From the IMG/VR virus record IMGVR_UViG_3300028733_000003, positions 1 through 64,000 of that record: a DNA stretch of 64,000 nt; one strand, written 5' to 3'. The position numbers were made by a program, and so were the translations under genes. Positions 27,309-35,778 of the stretch are shown piece after piece; position 1 is the stretch's first letter; each line of letters begins with the position of its first letter. The DNA comes from a virus. A model generated the notes under the pieces. The model saw nothing but the letters and a program-made list of their open reading frames with translations. It did no database searches and was not told the origin of the DNA.

Positions 27309-28767
27309 ATGGCTGAAATTAAGAAAGAAGACATCATTTCAAGAGAGTGCCGGTTTGTTGTGCACTGTCCGTCCAATGAGTCTTTTAATGATTTGCACCT
27401 CATAAAAGAGGTGGTGCATTTGAAAGATGGAACTCAGGTTCCTCGGATCAAACTGCTCCCCAATTTTAAACGTGACTTCTACGTTACGAAGAAAGGTTTT
27501 CGGAAGAGCCATACTCAGAAGAAAGAATGGGAAGCGAAAGAACGTTTGATTCGTTATGAGACGACTCAAGCGAAGATGCAGTTCAGCATTGCCAGGGCAC
27601 TTGAGCAGACGGGCTTTAAAGGCCCTATGAGAAAGCTACTCAGAAGTCCGTATGTGTACGGTGCAGACATTCTCTCCACCGCGCTGATCAAACACAAGTA
27701 CATGACTGAGTTTCCTATTCAGCCTACCAAGTATTCCGTGTGTGTGCTTGACTTGGAAACTGATATGGTGGACATGACGGGTAAACCTATCATGGGCACT
27801 ATCTCAATGAAGGACAAAGCTCTCATCGTAGTGCGTGAAGACTTTCTGGCGGGACACGCCAATCCGATACAAAGGATTTACGATGCGATAAACAAGCACC
27901 TCGGCATGTATGTTGAGGAACGCCAGATGAAGATCGAGATTGAAGTTCGCCCTACCTCTGGCACACTTGTTCAAGCACTGATCGAGAAAGCCCATACCTG
28001 GATGCCTGACTTCGTGGCTATCTGGAACATGGACTTCGATATACCAAAGATTCTTGATTCTTTGGAGATGGAAAACATCGATCCTGCTGTGGTGTTCTCA
28101 GACCCTTCTATTCCCCCTGAATTCAGGTTCTGCAACTACCGGCCAGGCTCTCCGCAGAAGGTTACAGCCAGTGGCAAGAAAACGCCTGTAAAGCCCGCTA
28201 ATCGCTGGCATACGCTATACTGCCCATCGTCCTTCTACGTCATCGATGCAATGTGCACGTATCGCATCATTCGTCTCGCATCTCCTGAGGAGCCGAGCTA
28301 CTCTCTTGATTCTATTCTCAAGAAAGAGCTGACGAATGTAACGAAGCTGAAGTTCGAAGCAGCCAAGCATTTGGAAGGTACAGCTGAATGGCACACATTC
28401 ATGCAGCAGAACTATCCATTTGATTACATAGCCTACAACTTGTTTGACTGTGTGTCAATGGAATTGCTCGATGAGAAGACAACTGATCTGAGTGTTACGC
28501 TTCCGATGTTCTCCGCAATGTCGGACTTCAGGCACTTCAAGTCACAACCTCGACGTTTGGTGGATGCTCTTCACTTTGAAGCCCTGGAGAAGGGTCTAGT
28601 GATCGCTACCACGAGTGATGAGATGACTGAAGAGTTTGATACCGAAACTCTCGAGCTCACTGGCTGGATTCTGACTCTGGCCGCTAACCTCGTGATTAAT
28701 AACGGCCTGAGACCTTTCAAAGATGTTCCTGAACTGATCACAAATATCAGGGCACATCTTGGGGATT
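27309..28767 (+). CDS. Family B DNA polymerase, exon 1 (3'-5' exonuclease half)
   Basis: Start ATG 27309. Residues 1-140 are an N-terminal domain. The exonuclease follows: Exo I VLDLETD (D148, E150), Exo II IWNMDFD (N242, D246) and Exo III AYNLFDCVSMELL, all typical of T4-type polymerases. Reading stops at a TAA at 28767 that belongs to the group I intron, so I end the exon at the T of that codon. Joined to exon 2 in frame, the protein would be 575 aa with the palm motif A (DVSASYPNG) at the join. Copies the genome with proofreading; other palm motifs are missing here. Confidence 0.85.
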
Positions 28768-29160
28768 AACATCGTGTTCAATGTGTTATTTACAAAGTAT
28801 CGTATTTTTCACATACACCGCGGTCCCGCTCACGAGTAATCGATGAGCTAGTATCTGTTTAATTGCGGGGAACTCCTAAAGACTTCACTACCAAACATAC
28901 AGAGTGATCTGTATGCGGCTGAGCTAACCACTCGGGTATGGTAACAAGGTGAAGTATGTACAATGGACAATCGCGCAGCCAAGCCCTCTAATGAGGTGAA
29001 GGTTCAACGACTAGGGCATTGCGCCCGTACCGGTCAAGTGACTGGGAAATGGCAGACCCCTACTCTTAAATGAGAGGGTGAAGATATAGTCTCGACATCC
29101 GAGGGAAAGCCCGGAGCTGCAGGTAATGCTGCGGGGAGTGCGTAACGACCACTCCTGAAG
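28768..29160 (+). ncRNA. Group I self-splicing intron in DNA polymerase gene
   Basis: 393 bases without a good ORF between two in-frame pieces of one polymerase. Conserved group I core is visible: P4-like TAATTGCGGGGAACTCC at 28859-28875, the R-like GTTCAACGACTA at 29003-29013 and the S-like GAAGATATAGTCTC at 29080-29093. P7 strands GACTA (29009-29013) and TAGTC (29087-29091) are complementary. With my boundaries the upstream exon ends in T and the intron ends in G, as the class requires, and the reading frame is restored. The 5' boundary is inferred, not proven; no clear P1 pairing was found. Confidence 0.88.
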
Positions 29161-29429
29161 ATACGCTAGATGTCAGTGCCAGTTATCCAAACGGAATCTC
29201 TGTTAACAATGTCTCACGTGAGACTACTCGCAGAGAGATCATCGACATCATTGGTATCAGTGAAGAGATCTTCCGTAATCAAAGTCTTAACCTCAATGGC
29301 GGTCACACTAACGCTTCTGAGTTCTGTCAGTTCATGTTCAAAGCTCCATCGTTTGAGCAACTGCTTGCAGCATTTGAGCAAGAAGTCAATGTGACGAACA
29401 GCGAACAAGATTTCAAAATAGCTGCTTAA
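29161..29429 (+). CDS. Family B DNA polymerase, exon 2 (start of palm)
   Basis: Continues from exon 1 as GDY|TLDVSASYPNGISVNNVSRE; LDVSASYPNGI is motif A, cf. SLYPS of T4 gp43, with the catalytic aspartate. About 85 residues follow before a stop at 29427. Motif B (KxxxNSxYG) and motif C (DTDS) are absent, and the next gene is on the other strand, so this ORF alone cannot be a complete polymerase. The remaining fingers, palm and thumb must be elsewhere, or this is a truncated copy. Confidence 0.8.
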
Positions 29430-29432
29430 TAG

Positions 29433-29494
29433 CAAAAAAAAATAGTCCATTGACGGACTATCTACTAGACTACCCTGGCGGGTAGTCTAGTAGA
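29433..29494. terminator. Pair of hairpins between convergent genes
   Basis: Two adjacent perfect hairpins. The one at 29442-29461 (ATAGTCC stem) is followed on the minus strand by a run of nine T, a rho-independent terminator for the minus-strand gene. The second at 29461-29494 (14-bp TCTACTAGACTACC stem) can end polymerase transcription. Confidence 0.8.
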
Positions 29495-29505
29495 GTTATG
29501 ACCGC

Positions 29506-29628
29506 TCAGACTCTTGACAGGTAGCGTTTGAGGTCCTTGATGGCTTCATTGATGAAACCATCGTTCACTGAAGCCGCAAACTCACGGATGGCTTCAGTCA
29601 ACTTGGGGTTGTATACTTGACTCGACAT
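29506..29628 (-). CDS. Small hypothetical protein, 40 aa
   Basis: ATG at 29628 to TGA at 29506. The Shine-Dalgarno site is weak (GGGAATAAAG). The peptide is helical (PKLTEAIREFAASVNDGFINE). It fills the space between the polymerase terminator and the next gene, and its 3' end lies just before a rho-independent hairpin. No homologue recognised. Confidence 0.5.
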   Translation of the reverse strand: MSSQVYNPKLTEAIREFAASVNDGFINEAIKDLKRYLSRV

Positions 29629-29649
29629 TTCTTTATTCCCTATGTTCGT

Positions 29650-30054
29650 CTAAACTGTCTCTGAAACAGTCGACTCCGCATATTCATCGCGAATGATCTG
29701 TGCGATATTCAGGATCTTGTGACAGGCTGGCTCAGAGATAGTCATCACGCGCTCATCCCCCTCACCCTTTGAATTATAGTGGGTGCATGACCCACCAAAT
29801 GAGATGCTCTTGCCATGCCATGCTATTGAGATTCTAATAAACATGCATGCTTCAAGAATCAACTCATCACCATTCTTGGGTTTTTCGAAAACGAGCATGA
29901 ATTTCGTAACACGTTTTTCATCATTGAAAAGCCGGCAGAAGGTCGAATCTAACTTCATGTCCTTGATAGCACTACAGACAAAATCATCTTCGAGAGCAGA
30001 AACGAAATCATTGATAGCTACTGGTAATTTACCGCCGCGCATTTGTTCCAGCAT
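29650..30054 (-). CDS. Hypothetical protein, 134 aa
   Basis: Start at ATG 30054, preceded by AAGGAG. Alternating beta strands (ACMFIRISIAWHGKSISFGG) and flanking helices; no recognised domain. Part of a run of nine short minus-strand genes (29.5-34.0 kb) with related strand patterns. May be a diverged paralogue of its neighbours, but I could not confirm this by eye. Confidence 0.75.
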   Translation of the reverse strand: MLEQMRGGKLPVAINDFVSALEDDFVCSAIKDMKLDSTFCRLFNDEKRVTKFMLVFEKPKNGDELILEACMFIRISIAWHGKSISFGGSCTHYNSKGEGDERVMTISEPACHKILNIAQIIRDEYAESTVSETV

Positions 30055-30079
30055 CCAACTACTCCTTACGGACGAACGT

Positions 30080-30760
30080 TCACCCCACAGTTTCCTCAGC
30101 GAACCTAACACCAAACTTCAAGATTGTTTGGATCGCTATTGACGGGATAGTTAATATGCTCTTCACACCAGTCACACCAAAGATCGGTCTCTCTGTAATG
30201 ACTCCGAGTGCGATGGCCTGGTTCTCGGATACTCGCACAGAAATATCGAACTCACTTTCAGGAACCGGGTCGTCGATGTTTTTGTATTGGCTGAATGTAA
30301 TCGTCAGCTCTTTAAGACGTCCTTTGTCATCAATTACTCGAATAATTGCATCGAGGTCATAGGTCCTCACCAGTTCGCTGATGCTGTAGTCGTCCAGCAC
30401 AGAGATAAATTCATCGACCAAAGCAATTGTTTCCTTGCTGTGGACTTGCTTAGGCCTGGGGTGTTGCTCCACCTTACGGAATTCCATCTCAGCAGGTGTG
30501 AGTCTTTTATATTGACTACAGGCATCTTCGACAGCCTGCTTATAGGTATCGAAAAGCCCATTGGTAGCCTGACACATCTTATTCTTGCAGGCCTTATTCC
30601 CAAAGCAGTGGGTGTTAGGACAGGACATCCTCCACGAATGCTTGAGTCCTTCATGACCGCAGGTCACCATGAAGAAATACACACCGATGTTGAGTAGATA
30701 CGCTTCCATACTCTTGCTCACTAGATCCAGATTCTTTTTGTAAAAGCGGACACTTTTCAT
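30080..30760 (-). CDS. Hypothetical protein with Cys-rich centre, 226 aa
   Basis: ATG at 30760 with AAGGA upstream. Cysteines at residues 34-63 (C-x12-C-x4-C-x5-C-x4-C spacing, from CGHEGLKHSWRMSCPNTHCF to KNKMCQA) look like a possible zinc or disulphide cluster. A strand-rich C-terminal half ends in FAEETVG. Its start overlaps the stop of the 119-aa gene by four bases. No family recognised. Confidence 0.75.
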   Translation of the reverse strand: MKSVRFYKKNLDLVSKSMEAYLLNIGVYFFMVTCGHEGLKHSWRMSCPNTHCFGNKACKNKMCQATNGLFDTYKQAVEDACSQYKRLTPAEMEFRKVEQHPRPKQVHSKETIALVDEFISVLDDYSISELVRTYDLDAIIRVIDDKGRLKELTITFSQYKNIDDPVPESEFDISVRVSENQAIALGVITERPIFGVTGVKSILTIPSIAIQTILKFGVRFAEETVG

Positions 30761-31116
30761 TTGAGTTCCTTCACGATGTCGTCAAGGAGATCACAGATCT
30801 CTTTGTCTTGAATTTTGAAAACCAGTTTCTTGCTATCGAGCATGTCAGATGCTGAAGACATCAGTGCTTCGGGTGTTTGGGCAAACCATGCCAGCCAATC
30901 CCCACCATGCGTTTGACGCACGGCGGAGAGAGTCTTGCGTTTCAGGCAGGATGTGTCATTGAGTCTGAACACGATCTTCTTTTGCTTCTGATCAAAATCC
31001 TCCAGGGATTCACTGACCACTGAAAGGCTGTCGATAGGTCTGAGCAGCATTATGCAAAAGAGATCGATGAACCTGTTCGAAAGAAGCATGGGTGCAAAAT
31101 TCACAGGGCAGTGCAT
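30757..31116 (-). CDS. Hypothetical protein, 119 aa
   Basis: ATG at 31116 after AGAGG. Mixed alpha/beta; contains a hydrophobic N-terminal stretch (NRFIDLFCIMLL) without obvious membrane anchoring. Four-base overlap with the 226-aa gene implies coupling. Function unknown. Confidence 0.7.
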   Translation of the reverse strand: MHCPVNFAPMLLSNRFIDLFCIMLLRPIDSLSVVSESLEDFDQKQKKIVFRLNDTSCLKRKTLSAVRQTHGGDWLAWFAQTPEALMSSASDMLDSKKLVFKIQDKEICDLLDDIVKELK

Positions 31117-31156
31117 TGTTTACCTCTTTTAATTGAGAGGCGATTATGCCTCTATT

Positions 31157-31537
31157 TCATTTCTCATTGGCGGCTTCACTGGGGATATAAAGCATTCCGA
31201 AGAGCTCATCCAGAATAGGGTGGGCAAGATCCGGTATGTTTTTGATCTCCTGAACAATGTTGCTACTCATTGTGACTTTCCAGGGTTTGGAGGATGTTTC
31301 ATTCCAAACGGATTCAGCACGAATGTTGAATACAGAATCGTCATCCAGGACATAAACCAAGACAACGACACGAACACCAATATGCTGGTTCAGCACTTTT
31401 CCGCGAAGCATCGGAAGATTGTAATTGCCGCAGTTAGCAAGATTCAAACTTCCACCCACTAAAACTTCTGCGAATTCGGGCCAGACGTCACTGATGCGTT
31501 TGATGGTGCTTACCGCAAGAGCGTGCGATACCTGCAT
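31157..31537 (-). CDS. Hypothetical protein, 126 aa
   Basis: ATG at 31537 with GGAG upstream. Predicted beta-rich (HIGVRVVVLVYVLDDDSVFNI) with flanking helices. Lies in the same short-gene operon as the genes on both sides. Confidence 0.7.
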   Translation of the reverse strand: MQVSHALAVSTIKRISDVWPEFAEVLVGGSLNLANCGNYNLPMLRGKVLNQHIGVRVVVLVYVLDDDSVFNIRAESVWNETSSKPWKVTMSSNIVQEIKNIPDLAHPILDELFGMLYIPSEAANEK

Positions 31538-31542
31538 TTCAT

Positions 31543-31941
31543 TTACTCCATGTTTTCACGAATGGTCAGGATAGCAGTGCGAAAGATATCATGCACCATC
31601 ACACTGCTTCTGTTGTCTTCAAATAACCCAGTAATGTTGATGCTATCGCCACCATTGATTAACTGTGCGCTCAGAACTCTCGGCATCCCGAGATTTGGCG
31701 ATCGCAGACAGACGAGGAGCTTCTTTACTGTGTTCTGCAAAGACACACCATCCGTTTTTCGGCATGCGATTACAAAATGCACAGTCACACTTCGTGATAG
31801 TATATCGTCACTCGACTTGGACAAACACAGAGTATCCAGGTTAGTGATATCGAGAGTGTGGTATTTGTAGTCGCCTAACTCTGCAGTGAGAAACGCATTC
31901 GATTGAATCCACTTATTGATTAGTTCGTTCATCACGGCCAT
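31543..31941 (-). CDS. Hypothetical protein, 132 aa
   Basis: Start uncertain between ATG 31941 and ATG 31932; neither has a strong Shine-Dalgarno site, and translation may depend on coupling to the gene 14 bases upstream. Beta-rich with alternating hydrophobic residues (LSRSVTVHFVIACRK). Unknown function. Confidence 0.65.
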   Translation of the reverse strand: MAVMNELINKWIQSNAFLTAELGDYKYHTLDITNLDTLCLSKSSDDILSRSVTVHFVIACRKTDGVSLQNTVKKLLVCLRSPNLGMPRVLSAQLINGGDSINITGLFEDNRSSVMVHDIFRTAILTIRENME

Positions 31942-31955
31942 TTTAGTGACGCCGG

Positions 31956-32363
31956 TTAAAATTGAAGACTAAAGGTTTCCGGATACATCCCATTGATGAT
32001 GTCGGTTGTGAATTGACTGAGCTTGAAATACTTCTCGTGCAGAGCAACTGCACCCTTTTCCTTCATCAGGATCGGATCGGAAATGCTGTTGTTGTAAATG
32101 ACGTGGCAGATCACATCTCCACTATCCGGCACTGCAGACCGAGAGAATGAGATTTTCTGGATATCATTCTCACCCGGCACAGAGAAGCGGATCATCCACG
32201 CCTTATCTGCAACAGGGGCCTCGATGACGATCTTGCAGTATGGGAGCCTGAAGAGGGTGAGAAGATGGTAGTAGTTCTTGAGAAAGGTGCGAACATCCTT
32301 CCTCAGGGATTCGATGATTGTCGGGTCAGTGATCGTGACCGGGGTACTGGACTTGTTCTTCAT
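31956..32363 (-). CDS. Hypothetical protein, 135 aa
   Basis: ATG at 32363 lacks a strong Shine-Dalgarno site. The layout, helices then strands (CKIVIEAPVADKAWMIRFSV) and a C-terminal helix, is similar to the 125-aa gene at 33656. May belong to a small diverged family; no known domain. Confidence 0.65.
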   Translation of the reverse strand: MKNKSSTPVTITDPTIIESLRKDVRTFLKNYYHLLTLFRLPYCKIVIEAPVADKAWMIRFSVPGENDIQKISFSRSAVPDSGDVICHVIYNNSISDPILMKEKGAVALHEKYFKLSQFTTDIINGMYPETFSLQF

Positions 32364-32374
32364 GGCGATTATTC

Positions 32375-33142
32375 TTAAAGTTTGTTGATCTCTCGGACAA
32401 ATGCCCGGATGAGTTCTTCTTTGTGATTCTTAGCAAAAATCAATCGGTCGTCGTAGTTGCAATCCTGGATTTGCGAGATGCAGCTTCTGGCGATTTTTTC
32501 AATCCTTTCAGCATCGAGGTCTTTGATTTTAGCTGCACTGAGCCAATTGTTCTTATCCTTCAGGAGTTTTTCAAGATCCTTCTTGAGTTTGTTACGGGAC
32601 TTTCTGAGTGCCTCGATCAAATCCTTGAAAGTGTCGACGTCCTTTACTTCTGAAGTATCGAACTTAACACTACCAGCATAATTGTCATACCCGCTCACCA
32701 CTGTATCAACAAGAATCGTGTAGGGGTGTGCTCTCTGCAAAGAAAAACTACCAGGTAACTTACCCAGTTCCAGATTTTCCTTGAGCTTTTTCATCGAGAA
32801 CATTTGGTATGCTTCTCCAAAGAGGACATGCGGACAATCTGCTTTCAGATCCGCAATCTTCATCTGAAGCCAGGGAGCCATATCGGGATTCTTGAGGATG
32901 TCCAATGCAATGCCAATGGCGGTCCCGATTGCGCTGTCGAGACTGAAACTTTTACTGAAGTCACCCTGGCTATCATTGGCCTCACCTTTGAGCCAAGGCA
33001 TGTGACCTCGGTGCCTAGAGTAATACTTAATCAGATCATCGTACAGCCGCCCACATCCCTCGTCATGCGAGAGGATGTATATGGCCTTGATGTTATCGCG
33101 AATGAGTTGCATAAACGCCCATGCAAACATACACTGATTCAT
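32375..33142 (-). CDS. Hypothetical protein, 255 aa
   Basis: ATG at 33142 with AAAGGA upstream. Contains a central helical, lysine-rich segment with heptad-like spacing (LIEALRKSRNKLKKDLEKLL) suggesting a coiled coil at about residues 180-205. Longest of the genes in this cluster; function unknown. Confidence 0.75.
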   Translation of the reverse strand: MNQCMFAWAFMQLIRDNIKAIYILSHDEGCGRLYDDLIKYYSRHRGHMPWLKGEANDSQGDFSKSFSLDSAIGTAIGIALDILKNPDMAPWLQMKIADLKADCPHVLFGEAYQMFSMKKLKENLELGKLPGSFSLQRAHPYTILVDTVVSGYDNYAGSVKFDTSEVKDVDTFKDLIEALRKSRNKLKKDLEKLLKDKNNWLSAAKIKDLDAERIEKIARSCISQIQDCNYDDRLIFAKNHKEELIRAFVREINKL

Positions 33143-33162
33143 ATTCTTTCCTTTCAGATGTT

Positions 33163-33642
33163 TTATTCAACCAATTCCAAAGTTCGTTTTGTGGCGATGC
33201 CGATGTCTTCTTGTTCAATAGCAATCATCTCGGTACGCATGTAACTACCCAGTTTCTCACGAGTCAGAGTCCTCATGATGTGGCGACACACACCGACTTC
33301 TTTCTCGGCCTTATCGATCATCTTGGAAGTCAACTCTGCATCATCGCGCAACGCAATAGCTAACTGCCTCAGTCCGCTCCAGTCTGCAAAGATTCGCTCA
33401 CCTCGGGCGATACGCTCGAAACATTCCACCCAACCTTGAATTGCGGGAATTGCAGGACACAGGAAGTCTTGCCAATCGTAGAGCATTGGCTCATCGTTCT
33501 GAGTGATGACCTCTTCATTACGAAGGTCTGACAGAAACTTCTCCAGAGGCCGGAGGATGTTTCCAATAGATGCCAGAGTGATCGGTCCAGTATGTTGTTG
33601 CCTGGGGACATACTTCTTACGGGGCTTTGATGACTTACCCAT
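33163..33642 (-). CDS. Hypothetical protein, 159 aa
   Basis: ATG at 33642, AAGGA upstream. N-terminus is very basic (GKSSKPRKKYVPRQQH), followed by helices with RIARGERIFADWSGL. The basic tail suggests nucleic-acid or ribosome contact, but no motif supports it. Coupled with its neighbours by 12-20 bp gaps. Confidence 0.7.
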   Translation of the reverse strand: MGKSSKPRKKYVPRQQHTGPITLASIGNILRPLEKFLSDLRNEEVITQNDEPMLYDWQDFLCPAIPAIQGWVECFERIARGERIFADWSGLRQLAIALRDDAELTSKMIDKAEKEVGVCRHIMRTLTREKLGSYMRTEMIAIEQEDIGIATKRTLELVE

Positions 33643-33655
33643 GATCTTCCTTCAA

Positions 33656-34033
33656 TTACAGTTTGAGTGCAGCGCACTGCGCCCGATTGAGCCAGTTGAG
33701 ATCCTGTTGGTTGAACAAAGAGACAAATTCACCCAGTCTCTTAATGGGAGCCGAAGCTGCTTTCACACGCCTATCACGAGCATCGTAGAAGGTGAGGTAA
33801 CACAGACTCTCATTTCCCTTGGTGGGCGGGAGGATGTACATCATCAGCTGCGAGACTTTTTTCTGGCCAGGGACTACGGCATGAATGAAGATCTGTCCAT
33901 ATCCCAGCAAACTCACAGCATCCGTGATGATCTTTTTGATTTGCAAAGGGTCAATCACTGACTTGAATTCAGGACAGAACTTCACCAAACGAATCTTGAA
34001 GTCCTGGATTGTTTTTTCATCTTCGATCTTCAT
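33656..34033 (-). CDS. Hypothetical protein, 125 aa
   Basis: ATG at 34033; AGGA lies ten bases upstream. Helix-strand-helix layout with ESLCYLTFYDARDRRVKAAS. First gene of the minus-strand unit that ends at 29506, so its promoter should lie within or near the structured non-coding stretch 34040-34660. Confidence 0.7.
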   Translation of the reverse strand: MKIEDEKTIQDFKIRLVKFCPEFKSVIDPLQIKKIITDAVSLLGYGQIFIHAVVPGQKKVSQLMMYILPPTKGNESLCYLTFYDARDRRVKAASAPIKRLGEFVSLFNQQDLNWLNRAQCAALKL

Positions 34034-34039
34034 TGAGAG

Positions 34040-34660
34040 CTTTTCCTATGCGGCAAAAAAAGATGACTCCTCCACTCGTAGGAGAGCCTGGCCTAACCAT
34101 CGGATGTGCATATCCGATTAGTTTAAGGTGGCTCTAGCTCGAGTGGGGGTAATCCTTTCATCTGCTAGTGACAGGCCTGCCCTATCTCGGCAGGGGGACT
34201 GCTATGCTTGTCCACCTCAGTGGTACGAAGCGACGCATTGTCAGCTGGCTAGGTCGCGACTGCAACCTTAATTTTGGCGTTTTTCCACTTTAAGTGGTTA
34301 TTGATATTGAAGGCAGGCGAGGAGCCTGCATCACCTAATGTTCCATTCTACGCCGCCTCCTTTGCGACTGGCTTTTCGTATTTAAGTGTGAGCTTATTTA
34401 TAGACGAGTCCGCTTATTCCCGTCTCATTCATCTATGGGCAGTTTGGCTAGGCTCTAGTCAGTGTACCTAATGTTCCATGATAGCAGCCTCTCGGGCAGT
34501 TATGTGAGTCCGACTCTCGTGGCGCGGGCTCTTCGTTGAGTATGCGTTAGGGCGTAGTCATTTTAGGCCCCTCACATACATAAAAAGAATGTTAGACCGC
34601 ATGAGCGAGGATACCCATCGACTTCTAACACCCTACCAAAATCTCCAACTAGGGTGAGGT
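34040..34660 (-). ncRNA. Non-coding stretch rich in possible RNA helices
   Basis: About 620 bases without a credible coding frame. Many complementary segments are visible: CCACTCG (34072-34078) with CGAGTGG (34140-34146), enclosing AGAGCC/GGCTCT and ATCGGAT/ATCCGAT, forming a nested multi-branch; CCTGCC/GGCAGG (34177-34195); GCAGGC/GCCTGC (34312-34329); TATGTGAG (34501-34508) with CTCACATA (34571-34578). The 14-mer ACCTAATGTTCCAT occurs twice, at 34333 and 34466. No tRNA T-arm or group I core is recognisable. The strand of any transcript is unproven. It may be a large structured RNA or decayed sequence. Confidence 0.45.
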
Positions 34661-34667
34661 TCTCGTG

Positions 34668-35648
34668 TTACTCACCAGTGCTTTCAGCGACAGCCGGAGA
34701 TTCAACCACTGTTGCGTACAGCTCCTTGATGAACTCAAGACCTTCATGCAGAGGCAGAGAAGCGCCACATGCTTTCTTGTGTCCACCACCACCCAAGGTC
34801 TTGGCGTAGGGAAGAACATCCTCACCATCCTTGCGAGAGCGGAAGCTGAACACCACCTTCTCTGCGATAACGAAATAGCTCAGTGCGAAGTCGACTCCTT
34901 CGCGATATGCCATCTCATTACACGTCAAGGGAATATCGTTCACTACATTGCCAAAGGCAATATTTTTTCCCCACTTGCGAACGGTGACAGCCTTGTGTTT
35001 GGCATAGTTCTGCGCCAGGCGGAACTTGTAGCTGAACACCAGACCAGCATCAGTGGTCTCAAGATACTTCTTGAGAGAGTCCATGTCCATCGCTGCGAGC
35101 TTTTGCCACAGACGCATGTTGAGCCCATTGGCTGGAGAGCGCATGAACTCATTCATCATCTCGGTGTGGATGCCGTGTTCTTTTGTCCAGAGATCGAAAT
35201 CCTGACAGAGCTCCAGATACGGAGGGGTATGTGAGATCGGACTTCCAGGACCGATTGTGAGCCATGTCAGTACACAACCCGCGTACGTGGTGTCAAAATG
35301 AATCTGGACATTTGCACAGTGTCCTTCATTTTGCATGGCACAGACAATTGACACATTCTCCGTTTGACCTTCATGGTGATCCACGATGATCAGTTTCTTG
35401 CAGATCTTGGAGATTTCCTTGATCTCGTCAAGAGTAGGCATTGCATCGACAAAGTAGACTGTCGTGTCTTTGTCGATCTTATTGTAGGGGATCTTGTCAC
35501 CATAGTTGTAACAAATGCTGGAGTACTGGATTTCTTCAGGCGAGTTGCTCATCATTGCCAGATGCTCAAGTCCCTCGAAGTGTTGGTTCATAACGAAATT
35601 GGCGGCGAGGCCGTCAAGGTCGGAATGGTAGAATACAATTGCTTTCAC
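34668..35648 (-). CDS. DHH-DHHA1 phosphoesterase
   Basis: 326 aa. Motifs: HSDLDG (residues 8-13), the FVDAM strand with catalytic Asp at about 68, DHH at 90-92, and the DHHA1 signature GGGGHKKACGAS at about 286-297. This is the full layout of the NrnA/RecJ-like superfamily, which cleave short nucleic acids or cyclic dinucleotides. It acts on an unknown phosphodiester here; oligoribonucleotide recycling for the phage RNA polymerase and removal of defence signals are both plausible. First gene after the structured non-coding stretch. Confidence 0.9.
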   Translation of the reverse strand: MKAIVFYHSDLDGLAANFVMNQHFEGLEHLAMMSNSPEEIQYSSICYNYGDKIPYNKIDKDTTVYFVDAMPTLDEIKEISKICKKLIIVDHHEGQTENVSIVCAMQNEGHCANVQIHFDTTYAGCVLTWLTIGPGSPISHTPPYLELCQDFDLWTKEHGIHTEMMNEFMRSPANGLNMRLWQKLAAMDMDSLKKYLETTDAGLVFSYKFRLAQNYAKHKAVTVRKWGKNIAFGNVVNDIPLTCNEMAYREGVDFALSYFVIAEKVVFSFRSRKDGEDVLPYAKTLGGGGHKKACGASLPLHEGLEFIKELYATVVESPAVAESTGE

Positions 35649-35735
35649 TTTTTAACTCCAGGTTAGAAACAAAATTCTTAATGTCTTACTAAGACTAGTT
35701 AAATAATAAGTGACTGAAAATAACTAGCGCACACA

Positions 35736-35771
35736 TACACCCACACAGTCATTTAAGGCTGTGTGGGTGTA
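35736..35771 (-). terminator. Hairpin after acidic-protein gene
   Basis: 13-bp perfect stem TACACCCACACAG with a 10-base loop, eight bases past the stop at 35779. Confidence 0.75.
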
Positions 35772-35778
35772 GTTGGGA

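Noticed and set aside
34274-34471. 65-aa plus-strand open frame in the structured region
   Set aside because: No ribosome site and it overlaps several possible RNA helices; its composition looks like chance translation.
34040-34660. tRNA genes in the structured region
   Set aside because: A T-arm-like GTGAGTCCGACTCTC occurs near 34503, but no matching acceptor or D-arm was found on either strand.
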